Shown here in pieces: positions 1 through 7,597 of a stretch of 64,000 nucleotides of DNA (position 1 is its first letter; every line of letters begins with the position of its first letter). Both the position numbers and the translations under genes were made by a program. The notes beneath the pieces were generated by a model, which saw only the letters and a list, made by a program, of their open reading frames with translations, searched no databases and was not told where the DNA came from. Origin of the DNA: Streptomyces flavochromogenes. GTDB taxonomy: Bacteria; Actinomycetota; Actinomycetes; Streptomycetales; Streptomycetaceae. The stretch covers positions 1-64,000 of the forward strand of contig NZ_JNZO01000032.1 of NCBI RefSeq assembly GCF_000717595.1, read 5' to 3'.

Positions 1-76
1 AACCCGGAAGCTAAGCCTTTCAGCGCCGATGGTACTGCAGGGGGGACCCTGTGGGAGAGTAGGACGCCGCCGAACA
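1..76 (+). rRNA. rrf: 5S ribosomal RNA, 3' part
   Basis: The window opens inside a 5S rRNA gene. The sequence matches the 3' two thirds of actinobacterial 5S rRNA as I know it, from the helix containing CCCGGAAGCTAAGC to the closing strand ending CGCCGCCGAACA. The 5' end and the 16S and 23S genes lie outside the window to the left. The end at 76 is set by the usual 5S 3' terminus and could be off by one or two bases. Confidence 0.95.
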
Positions 77-83
77 ATTTTTA

Positions 84-125
84 GCCTCAACCCCCGGACT
101 ATGTCCGGGGGTTGAGGCATTTTTG
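84..125 (+). terminator. rRNA operon terminator
   Basis: A perfect 16-bp stem (84-99 with 103-118) has a three-base TAT loop and is followed by ATTTTTG. This is a classic intrinsic terminator a few bases after the mature 5S end, so it ends the rrn operon. Confidence 0.95.
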
Positions 126-269
126 CGTCCGGCTACTTTCAGCCAAAGATTGATGCGCGCATGACATCTCATGCCGGTTGTGACACGCTCCGTGCGCACT
201 CCGAACCCGGGCGGCTCCGCCGAGCGGCTTGGGTTCCCCCCACCCACAAGCTGTGGCAAGGAGAGCGAC

Positions 270-773
270 ATGAAGTTCACCCCCACCCTGACTGGCTTGG
301 CCGCGCTGGTGATGGCGGTCGGCATCGGTGTTCCTGCGACTGCCTATGCGAGCGGCACCGTTGCCGGCGCGGAGGTCGACGGCGTGATCGTCGTCTCCGG
401 GAACACCTGTAGCTGGACCGGCGCCGACGCCAGTGCCACTCCGCCGAGCGCTCTCACCGTCGACCGGTCCACGATCAACAAGCCGGGCGGGAATCTGACC
501 TGCGGCGGAGGAATCACCGCCTCGCTCAACAACAACCCGGCCTTCACCTTCGACGACGCCGCCGGTACGGCGACGACGGACGTCATCGACCTCACGGGCA
601 AGCAGTCGTTCGTCTCCTGCCGCTACAAGGTGACGAACATCGTCTGGAATCGCGACGGGGCCACCAGGAAGTACGTGAACACCCCCTTCACGGCCACCAA
701 GGTCTCGGGCTCCTTCCTGTGCCCGGGGTCCTTCAGCGCCGCGGCCGGGGAGGCCTCCGTCGTGTTCCGCTGA
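270..773 (+). CDS. small secreted protein of unknown function
   Basis: A 167-residue protein with a clear Sec signal peptide: a short basic start, a hydrophobic core at about residues 8-22, and an Ala-x-Ala type site near residue 27 (AYA, then Ser). The mature part is Thr/Ser/Gly-rich with four cysteines at 47, 78, 117 and 151, which could form two disulfides, and reads like a beta-rich extracellular domain. The ATG at 270 was chosen because AAGGAG lies about 8 bases upstream and it places the signal peptide at the N terminus; an in-frame upstream extension would bury it. I recognise no enzyme motif. It stands alone between the rRNA operon and a convergent operon. Confidence 0.75.
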   Translation: MKFTPTLTGLAALVMAVGIGVPATAYASGTVAGAEVDGVIVVSGNTCSWTGADASATPPSALTVDRSTINKPGGNLTCGGGITASLNNNPAFTFDDAAGTATTDVIDLTGKQSFVSCRYKVTNIVWNRDGATRKYVNTPFTATKVSGSFLCPGSFSAAAGEASVVFR

Positions 774-842
774 TGCGGGGCGCCATGTGATCGATGGCCG
801 GTGCGGCGTTGTTCGCCGTGCCGGCCGTCGGTGCGTGAGGCT

Positions 843-2153
843 CTAGAGGCGGCCGGCTGCCTTCAGGGTGAGGTACGCGTCGGCCAGGGCGGGGGCGAGC
901 GTATCGGGGGAGGCGTCGACGACCGTGACGCCGTGGCGACGGAGCTGGTCCGCGGTGCGGGAGCGCTGGGACTGGGTCTGAGTGGCCGCCGCGGCCTCGT
1001 AGACGCCCTCGATCGTGCCGCGGGTCGTCGCCATGCGGGCGATGTGCGGATCGGAGACCGAGGCCAGCAGGACCGTGTGGCGCTGGGCGAGCTGCGGTAG
1101 AACCGGGAGCAGGCCCTCCTTGATCGGAGCGGCGTCGAGGCTCGTCAGGAGCACGATCAGTGAGCGGCGGGGAGCCCGCGCGAGGGCCGTCGACGCCAGG
1201 CCGCGGGCGTCGGTCTCCACCAGCTCGGGTTCGAGCGGGGCGAGGGCGTTGACCACGGCGGGGAGGACGTCGCCGGCGGAGCGGCCCTGGACCTGGGCGC
1301 GGAGGCGCCGGTCGTAGGCGAGGAGGTCCACGCGGTCACCGGCACGCGACGCGAGCGCGGTGAGCAGGAGTGCCGCGTCCATGGAGGCGTCCAGGCGGGG
1401 GATGTCGCCGACGCGGCCGGCCGAGGTGCGGCCGGTGTCGAGGACGATCAGGATGTGGCGGTCGCGCTCGGGGCGCCAGGTGCGGACGGCGACCGCCGAC
1501 TGGCGGGCGGTGGCCCGCCAGTCGATCGAGCGGGTGTCGTCGCCGGGGACGTACTCGCGGAGGCTGTCGAACTCCGTGCCCTCACCGCGTGTCAGGACGC
1601 TGGTGCGGCCGTCGAGTTCACGGAGGCGGGTCAGGCGGGACGGCAGGTGCTTGCGGCTGGCGAACGGGGGCAGGACGCGGACGGCCCAGGGAACCTCGTG
1701 GTTGCCCTGACGGGCTGCCAGGCCCAGGGGGCCGTACGAGCGGACCGTGACCCGCTCGGCCCGGCGGTCGCCGCGGCGGGTGGGGCGCAGGCTCGTGGTG
1801 AGGCGGCGGCGTTCGCCGGCGGGGACTGTCAGGCGGTGGCGCGAGGAGGCCTGTTCGGTGCCGGGCAGCCAGCTGCTGGGTGGCCAGGCGTCGCGGAGCT
1901 GGGCGCGGAGGGGGCGGTGGGACCGGTTGGTGACGGTGAGCTGGACGTCTGCCGCGTCACCGAGTCGAACGGATGTATCACCACTTCGGGTGAATTGGAG
2001 CGTTCGTACTGGCGCTGCCAGGGCGTAGTCGCACAGAATTGCGAAGCAGAGGGGCGCGTTCACCGCGAGCATCCCCGCCCAGCTGGGGGCGAGGATGCCG
2101 ACGGGGATCGATCCGAGGGCGGCGAGCAGCGCTGTTCGTCCGGTGAGGGCCAT
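843..2153 (-). CDS. DUF58 domain protein
   Basis: A 436-residue protein with two hydrophobic segments near the N terminus (about 8-26 and 29-48), a basic beta-rich middle part, and the DUF58 signature at about residues 205-222 (FDSLREYVPGDDTRSIDW). The C-terminal part looks like a von Willebrand A-type fold: an Ile/Leu-rich strand with DTGRTSAG near residue 240. DUF58 proteins are encoded beside MoxR AAA+ ATPases and are thought to be their membrane-linked partners. Here the gene is last in a five-gene operon, 12 bases after the MoxR stop. The exact biochemical role is unknown for the family. Confidence 0.85.
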   Translation of the reverse strand: MALTGRTALLAALGSIPVGILAPSWAGMLAVNAPLCFAILCDYALAAPVRTLQFTRSGDTSVRLGDAADVQLTVTNRSHRPLRAQLRDAWPPSSWLPGTEQASSRHRLTVPAGERRRLTTSLRPTRRGDRRAERVTVRSYGPLGLAARQGNHEVPWAVRVLPPFASRKHLPSRLTRLRELDGRTSVLTRGEGTEFDSLREYVPGDDTRSIDWRATARQSAVAVRTWRPERDRHILIVLDTGRTSAGRVGDIPRLDASMDAALLLTALASRAGDRVDLLAYDRRLRAQVQGRSAGDVLPAVVNALAPLEPELVETDARGLASTALARAPRRSLIVLLTSLDAAPIKEGLLPVLPQLAQRHTVLLASVSDPHIARMATTRGTIEGVYEAAAATQTQSQRSRTADQLRRHGVTVVDASPDTLAPALADAYLTLKAAGRL

Positions 2154-2165
2154 GGGGCGCCGTTC

Positions 2166-3149
2166 TCAGCGGGGGACGGGGACGTGGGCGAGGATCGAGT
2201 TGATGACGGAGTCGGGGGTGACTCCTTCCATCTCGGCCTCGGGCCGCAGGTGGATGCGATGACGCAGGGTGGGGAGAGCGAGGGCCTTCACATCGTCCGG
2301 GGTGACGTAGTCCCGGCCGGTGAGCCAGGCCCAGGCGCGAGCGGTGGAGAGCAGGGAGGTGGCGCCTCGGGGGGAGACCCCGAGAGTGAGTGAGGGGGAT
2401 TCACGCGTGGCACGACAGATATCGACGACATAGCCGGCGATCTCGGCGGAGACCGAGACCTTGGCGACGGCGGCCCGGGCGGCTTCGAGCTCGGCGGGGC
2501 CCGCGACGGGACGGACACCGGCGGCCTTGAGGTCGCGGGGGTCGAAGCCCTCTGCGTGACGGGTGAGGACCTGGATCTCGTCCGCGCGGGAGGGTAGAGG
2601 AACCGTCAGCTTCAGCAGGAAGCGGTCCAGTTGGGCCTCGGGCAGAGGGTAGGTGCCCTCGTACTCGACGGGGTTCTGAGTCGCGGCCACCAGGAAGGGG
2701 TCGGGCAGGGCGCGCGGAGTGCCGTCGACCGTGACCTGACGCTCCTCCATCGCCTCCAGGAGGGAGGCCTGGGTCTTCGGGGGCGTGCGGTTGATCTCGT
2801 CGGCGAGCAGGAGATTCGTGAAGACCGGGCCGGGCTGGAAGGAGAACTCGGAGGTCCGGGTGTCGTAGACCAGGGAGCCGGTCACGTCGCTCGGCATCAG
2901 GTCGGGGGTGAACTGGACGCGCTTGGTGTCGAGTTCGAGTGCGGCGGCGAGCGAGCGGACCAGCAGGGTCTTCGCGACGCCGGGTACGCCTTCGAGGAGG
3001 ACGTGCCCGCGGCAGAGCAAGGCGACGACGAGACCGGTGACGGCGGGGTCCTGGCCGACCACGGCCTTTCCGATCTCGGTGCGCAGGGCCTCCAGGGAGG
3101 CGCGGGCGCTGTCCGAGGTCGTAACGGTCTCGGGGGTCGGGGCGCTCAT
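2166..3149 (-). CDS. MoxR-family AAA+ ATPase
   Basis: A 327-residue single-domain AAA+ protein. Walker A is GVPGVAKT at residues 54-61, Walker B is LLLADEIN at about 113-120, and the sensor-type ATQNP sequence follows. This combination is diagnostic of MoxR ATPases, which act as chaperones for assembly of metal-dependent or surface complexes together with vWA/DUF58 partners. The start at 3149 is an ATG overlapping the stop of the upstream DUF4350 gene as ATGA, which indicates translational coupling. The reading frame stays open upstream, but that extension is antisense to nothing real and lies inside the DUF4350 gene. Confidence 0.92.
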   Translation of the reverse strand: MSAPTPETVTTSDSARASLEALRTEIGKAVVGQDPAVTGLVVALLCRGHVLLEGVPGVAKTLLVRSLAAALELDTKRVQFTPDLMPSDVTGSLVYDTRTSEFSFQPGPVFTNLLLADEINRTPPKTQASLLEAMEERQVTVDGTPRALPDPFLVAATQNPVEYEGTYPLPEAQLDRFLLKLTVPLPSRADEIQVLTRHAEGFDPRDLKAAGVRPVAGPAELEAARAAVAKVSVSAEIAGYVVDICRATRESPSLTLGVSPRGATSLLSTARAWAWLTGRDYVTPDDVKALALPTLRHRIHLRPEAEMEGVTPDSVINSILAHVPVPR

Positions 3150-4348
3150 GAGGTGCGTACCTCTCTTTCGAGGGCGTCGAGTTGGTCCGCGAGGCGGATG
3201 AGAGTGGCGTCGTCGGCGGGAGCCGGGCCGAAGAGGAGGTGCCGGGGGTCCGCGGTGGTCTCGGGGAGACGGGCGGAGAGAGCGGGGAGGAGACGATCGG
3301 CGGAGTGGGCGTCCTGGACGGGGACGCCGAGCAGCGGGGCGATCCGGGTGCGGGTCGCGGTGCGCAGCACCGAGGCGGCGCGGTCGCGGGCGTTCGCCTT
3401 GCGGTAGAGGCGGGCGCGGCCCTCGGTGGCCTCGGAGGCGCGGAGGGCGACGGGGAGGCGTTCGGTCACCAGGGGGCCGAGGCGGCGGGCGCGCCAGACG
3501 GCGGCGAACAGGGCCGCGATCGCGAGCTGGAGAGTGCCCCACAGCCAGCCGGAGGGGATGAGGGAGAGGAAGTCGCCCGTGGTGCCGTCGTCGGGTGCGT
3601 CGGCGGTGGCGGAGGCATCGGTCAGGGAGGGGAGGTACCAGACGAGATGGGGCCGGGAGCCGAGGAGTTGCAGGGCGAGCGAGGCGTTGCCCTGCTGGTC
3701 GAGTCGCTCGTTGTAGAGGATGTCGGGCGAGCCGAGGAGGACGGTGTCGGTGGAGGCCTGCCCGGGGAGGCGGAGCAGGGTCGGCAGGCCGTCGGAGAGG
3801 TAGCAGGAGTCCGCGGTGGTGCCGGGAGCGGTGAGGTAGCGCTCGCCGCCGAGGTCGGCGCTGCCGGCGCGGCTGGCCTCCGCCAGAGTGCAGGAGGGGG
3901 CGCGGTTCTCCACGGGGGTGCTGGTGGAGCTGGTGACTCCCGGGGCGAGGGTGTCGAGCGAGGGCAGGCCCGGGCCTACGAGGACCGTGCGGCCGGTGGA
4001 GCTCGTCATGGTGCGGTGGAGCGTGGACTGCTGAGACGGTGTCAGCAGGTCGGGTGTGGTGACCAGGAGTGTCGCGTCGTGGTCGGTCGCGGCGGTGGCC
4101 TCGTCGAGGGTGGTGACGAGGGTGAGTTCGATGCCGCGGGACGTGAGGAGTTCGGCGATGGCCCGGCTGCCGTTCGGGTCGGCGGAGCGGGGGTCGAGGG
4201 TGCCGTGGGCGTCGGAGGACCGCAGCGTTGCGAGGGCCAGGCCGCCGATGAGGATCAGGGCGAGGACGAGGGCCGCGCCGCGGGCTCGGGTCCAGAGCCG
4301 GCGGGCGGAGGGGGCGGTCGACGTGGTGCTGGTGGCCGGGCGGCTCAT
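3146..4348 (-). CDS. DUF4350 membrane protein
   Basis: A 400-residue protein with an N-terminal membrane helix (about 22-42), an extracytoplasmic domain of about 200 residues containing NGSRAIAELLTSRGIEL and a GPGLPS loop, and a second helix near residue 265 followed by a cytoplasmic tail. DUF4350 proteins regularly sit between DUF4129 and MoxR genes in actinobacteria, and their extracellular domain resembles a glutamine-amidotransferase-like fold without an obvious active site. The ATG at 4348 was chosen because it overlaps the preceding stop by four bases. It is probably a structural partner of the MoxR/DUF58 pair; no reaction is known. Confidence 0.85.
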   Translation of the reverse strand: MSRPATSTTSTAPSARRLWTRARGAALVLALILIGGLALATLRSSDAHGTLDPRSADPNGSRAIAELLTSRGIELTLVTTLDEATAATDHDATLLVTTPDLLTPSQQSTLHRTMTSSTGRTVLVGPGLPSLDTLAPGVTSSTSTPVENRAPSCTLAEASRAGSADLGGERYLTAPGTTADSCYLSDGLPTLLRLPGQASTDTVLLGSPDILYNERLDQQGNASLALQLLGSRPHLVWYLPSLTDASATADAPDDGTTGDFLSLIPSGWLWGTLQLAIAALFAAVWRARRLGPLVTERLPVALRASEATEGRARLYRKANARDRAASVLRTATRTRIAPLLGVPVQDAHSADRLLPALSARLPETTADPRHLLFGPAPADDATLIRLADQLDALEREVRTS

Positions 4349-5037
4349 GCGGGCGTCCCCGTGGAGGCGGTGTCGAGGGTGGGACGGGTGCGCTCCAGGG
4401 CGGTGTCCAGTTCCTCGATGCGGCGGTACGCGGGCTCGTCGGCGGTGCGGCCGCCGTATGTGACGTCGTCGAAGACGCGGACGGCGAGGCGCAGGTCGTC
4501 CGCGTGGGCGGGGAGGGAGCGGCTCGCTTCGGCGGCGGCCTCGTCGGCGGTGCGGCCGGGGCGGGGGTCGAGCAGGGCGCGTTCCTCGAGGGAGCGGACG
4601 ATGGCCCGGGTGCGTTCCTGGACGGCTTGGTTCCAGCGGCCGGCGGAGGCGTGGCGGGCGGCGGCCGCCCGGTGGTCGCGGGCGGTTCGGGGGCCGTCCG
4701 CGAAGAGGGAGTCGCCGGTGGTGCCCGGTGCGCGGCGGGGGGTGCCGAGGCGCCACCAGAGGGCGGCGACCGCGGCGATCACGAACAGGACGACCACGAC
4801 GAGGCCGATCACCCCGCCGGGTGTGGCACTCGACGCGGCGTCGAAGAGGTCGCCGACCCACTCCCAGAAGCGGTCGAGGCCGCGCTGGAGGAGGTTCGGA
4901 TCGTTCTCGTGGTACATCGGCTTGGACAGCTCCCGTTCCGCCGCCTCCTGGGCGGGGACGCGGGAGATGTCCACCGGGATGTCGTCGTCGGCGCGGAGCC
5001 GCGCCAGTGCCGTGGTCGTTCCCCCCGTGACCGTCAC
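4345..5037 (-). CDS. DUF4129 membrane protein
   Basis: A 230-residue protein with one strong transmembrane segment (GGVIGLVVVVLFVIAAVAAL), a short extracytoplasmic N-terminal part, and an Arg/Ala-rich cytoplasmic C-terminal domain typical of DUF4129. That domain often ends transglutaminase-like membrane proteins, but here it is free-standing. The GTG start at 5037 is preferred because GGAGG lies 8 bases upstream; the longer reading runs back into the upstream gene. The spacing to that gene is only four bases. The role is inferred from context: part of the MoxR/DUF58 envelope cluster. Confidence 0.82.
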   Translation of the reverse strand: MTVTGGTTTALARLRADDDIPVDISRVPAQEAAERELSKPMYHENDPNLLQRGLDRFWEWVGDLFDAASSATPGGVIGLVVVVLFVIAAVAALWWRLGTPRRAPGTTGDSLFADGPRTARDHRAAAARHASAGRWNQAVQERTRAIVRSLEERALLDPRPGRTADEAAAEASRSLPAHADDLRLAVRVFDDVTYGGRTADEPAYRRIEELDTALERTRPTLDTASTGTPA

Positions 5038-5041
5038 GGCA

Positions 5042-6262
5042 TCAGCCTCCGACGGTCTGGGTGTCCGGGGCGGGGCCGTAGCCGGGGACGCCCGCGGCCC
5101 GTCCCAGTTCGAGGTCCAGGGCTTCGCGGCGGATGCGCTGGTCCACGTAGAGGAGGACTGTGACACCGGCCGAGATCGGGTAGGTGATCGCGCTGGTGAT
5201 CACACCGCCGATGCCCGTGATGATCAGGAACGGCCAGCCGAAGGTGGTGGACGTGCCGGAGAGCATGTCGGAGAAGCCGTCTCCGTCGACCGCGATGCCG
5301 ATGATGGTGAACGGGATCGCGATGATCATGGAGAAGATGAAGATCAGCAGCTGGGTGAGGATCGTGATGCCGAAGATGCGCCACCACGTGCCCTGAACCA
5401 GCTTCGCCGAGCGCTTCAGCGACGTGATCACGCCGCCGCGTTCCAGCATCAGGGCGGGGGAGGCGAGGCTGAAGCGGATCATCAGCCAGACGGCCGCCAC
5501 CAGTGCGCCGAGACCGCCGAGGAGGGTCAGGGCCACGCCTGCGGCGCCGCCGATCAGAAGACCGGGGAGCAGGCCGACCATGACGATGGCGGAGCTCATC
5601 GCGGCGAGCAGCAGGGTCAGGCCGATGAGCTGGAGGAGCCGCGGGCGGGCCTCCTGCCATGCGGCGCCGAGCGAGACCGGGCGGCCGAGGACCGCGCGGC
5701 TGATGACGACGGTCAGCAGGGCGGCGCTGACCAGGGATGCCATCAGCGTCACGAGGAGGGCGGGGCCCAGGCCGATCAGGGACGACTGGGCCGCGTCGAG
5801 GGACTGCTCGAGCGCTTCGGCCGGGGTGGCGTCCGGGCTCGGGGACGGAACGTCGGGGGCGAGGTACTGCTGGGCCAGGATGTTGGCGATCTGGGAGATC
5901 ACCGCGACCGTGACCGTGATGGCCAGCACGGTGCGCCAGTAGGTCCGGAGGGTCTTCACCGCGCCGTCGAGGATCTCGCCCATGCCCAGCGGGCGCAGCG
6001 GGATCACTCCGGGCTTCGCGGCCGGCGGGCGGCCCCAGTGGGCGTTCGGGGGAGGCGCTCCCCAGCCCTGGCCCTGGCCGGGGGCCGGGGGCGGGGTCTG
6101 GCCGGTCGGCGGGGACCACTGGCCGGCGGGCGGCTGGTCCTTGGACCACTGAGGGGTGGAGCCGTTCGCGTCGGCCGGATCGGCGGGCCGGGGGACCCCG
6201 GAGCCGTTCGGGTCGTCGGAGGGGGCGGATCCGGGCGAGGTCCAGCCCGGAGTGTCGTTCAC
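5042..6262 (-). CDS. polytopic membrane protein with Pro-rich N terminus
   Basis: A 406-residue protein. The first 100 residues or so are Pro/Gly/Gln/Trp-rich and probably disordered. The rest has about six hydrophobic segments with the RPLGMGEILDGAVKTLRTYWR boundary motif typical of glycerophosphoryl diester phosphodiesterase membrane-domain-like proteins (the DUF7544/DUF7847-type group). No phosphodiesterase catalytic domain is present. The GTG at 6262 has GAGG 9 bases upstream. It is the first gene of a minus-strand operon with DUF4129, DUF4350, MoxR and DUF58 genes, so it may be the membrane scaffold of that group. Confidence 0.78.
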   Translation of the reverse strand: MNDTPGWTSPGSAPSDDPNGSGVPRPADPADANGSTPQWSKDQPPAGQWSPPTGQTPPPAPGQGQGWGAPPPNAHWGRPPAAKPGVIPLRPLGMGEILDGAVKTLRTYWRTVLAITVTVAVISQIANILAQQYLAPDVPSPSPDATPAEALEQSLDAAQSSLIGLGPALLVTLMASLVSAALLTVVISRAVLGRPVSLGAAWQEARPRLLQLIGLTLLLAAMSSAIVMVGLLPGLLIGGAAGVALTLLGGLGALVAAVWLMIRFSLASPALMLERGGVITSLKRSAKLVQGTWWRIFGITILTQLLIFIFSMIIAIPFTIIGIAVDGDGFSDMLSGTSTTFGWPFLIITGIGGVITSAITYPISAGVTVLLYVDQRIRREALDLELGRAAGVPGYGPAPDTQTVGG

Positions 6263-6918
6263 GGTCGTCCACCTCGGAGGAATGGTCGCGGTGCCGGATC
6301 GGCGAACCGGCTCGGTCACGGCGGCCGACACCTGACACGGCGGCGGGCCGGGTGCCATCGTGCCACGCGGGACCCGCCCGTGGGCGGGAGCGGCCGCGAC
6401 CTTCGTACCTTTGTCCGGACCTTCAGTGTGCGAGCGGCAGACGGTGCGCCGCGCGGATACCCGCTCATCACGTGCGAACCGTGCGGTGTCGGACCGAGCG
6501 GGGCGCGGTCGAAGGGCTCGCGGCCGACGAATGGCGCTCTCCACCTGGACGCCCGGCGCCGCCCCCCTTCACGCACGTGTGGGTCGAGCCCCGAATAGAC
6601 GAGCGTCCCAGCCACTCGATGGGTGCTTCAGCGAGGCCCTGTTGTCGAGCGACGCGCCGGGGCGAGTGGAGTGCTCGCAGACGCTTCGGCGCCGTGGTTC
6701 TCGGCGGGCCGATGTGGGCGCTCTCGACCGTAGGCCGAAGCCAGTGGCGCGGGGTACGGTTCTGGGCGGCCACGGGGGCCACGGGGGTGACATCCATGAC
6801 TGACATCAACACCCACGGACACGGACGGTCATCAGTATCGATCCGGGACGATGCCGCAGGTCAGTGAGGTATCTCACCAGCCGCCTTGAGACTGATACGG
6901 AAATGGGATGATGTCGAT
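6263..6918. other. divergent intergenic region upstream of mtrA
   Basis: This region separates the minus-strand membrane operon from mtrA. I see no long gene in it. A TACGGT at 6755-6760 could be a -10 element for the plus strand, followed by a short open frame with its own ribosome-binding site (6796-6867) and by an inverted repeat GTGAG-GTAT-CTCAC at 6864-6877. The longer frames crossing it have no family features. Confidence 0.5.
6796..6867 (+). CDS. possible 23-residue leader peptide upstream of mtrA
   Basis: An ATG at 6796 is preceded by GGGGGTGA at a good Shine-Dalgarno distance and opens a 23-codon frame (MTDINTHGHGRSS...) that stops 51 bases before mtrA. It lies 36 bases downstream of a TACGGT -10-like element. 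The peptide has no recognisable motif and could be chance. A role as a translated leader controlling mtrA is speculation. Confidence 0.25.
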   Translation: MTDINTHGHGRSSVSIRDDAAGQ

Positions 6919-7596
6919 ATGAAGGGACGCGTTCTTGTCGTCGACGACGACACCGCACTGGCCGAGATGCTCGGCATCGTGCTGCGGGGTGAAGGGTTCG
7001 AGCCGTCGTTCGTCGCGGACGGTGACAAGGCGCTTGCCGCATTCCGGGAGGCCAAGCCTGACCTGGTGCTGCTCGACCTGATGCTGCCCGGAAGGGACGG
7101 CATCGAGGTGTGCCGCCTGATCAGGGCCGAGTCGGGTGTGCCGATCGTCATGCTCACCGCGAAGAGCGACACGGTCGACGTGGTCGTGGGTCTGGAGTCC
7201 GGGGCCGACGACTACATCGTCAAGCCGTTCAAGCCGAAGGAGCTCGTGGCCCGTATCCGGGCGCGGCTGCGGAGGTCCGAGGAGCCGGCACCCGAACAGC
7301 TCACCATCGGTGACCTCGTCATCGACGTGGCAGGGCACTCCGTGAAGCGGGACGGGCAGTCCATCGCCCTGACCCCGCTGGAGTTCGACCTGCTCGTCGC
7401 GCTGGCGCGCAAGCCGTGGCAGGTGTTCACCCGTGAGGTGCTCCTGGAGCAGGTCTGGGGCTACCGACACGCGGCCGACACCCGGCTGGTGAACGTGCAC
7501 GTACAGCGGCTGCGCTCGAAGGTCGAGAAGGACCCCGAGCGGCCGGAGATCGTAGTGACCGTCCGTGGCGTCGGATACAAGGCGGGACCGAGCTGA
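6919..7596 (+). CDS. mtrA: response regulator MtrA
   Basis: A 225-residue OmpR/PhoB-type regulator. The receiver domain (1-115) has the acidic pair D9/D10 (DDD), phospho-acceptor D53 and a conserved KPF lysine near 102; the winged-helix domain fills residues 125-222 with the typical RLVNVHVQRLRSKVEKDPE recognition region. In actinobacteria MtrA works with MtrB and LpqB to control cell division, wall metabolism and, in Streptomyces, development and antibiotic production. The start at 6919 gives the canonical MKGRVLVVDD N terminus. There is no clear Shine-Dalgarno, but GATGAT ends 6 bases upstream, so the mRNA may be leaderless. mtrB follows after one base. Confidence 0.97.
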   Translation: MKGRVLVVDDDTALAEMLGIVLRGEGFEPSFVADGDKALAAFREAKPDLVLLDLMLPGRDGIEVCRLIRAESGVPIVMLTAKSDTVDVVVGLESGADDYIVKPFKPKELVARIRARLRRSEEPAPEQLTIGDLVIDVAGHSVKRDGQSIALTPLEFDLLVALARKPWQVFTREVLLEQVWGYRHAADTRLVNVHVQRLRSKVEKDPERPEIVVTVRGVGYKAGPS

Positions 7597-7597
7597 C

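Noticed and set aside
3182..6598. Very long plus-strand open frame antisense to the MoxR/DUF58 operon
   Set aside because: Low-complexity Gly/Ala/Arg translation without family motifs; it is the mirror of real minus-strand genes, as is common at very high GC.
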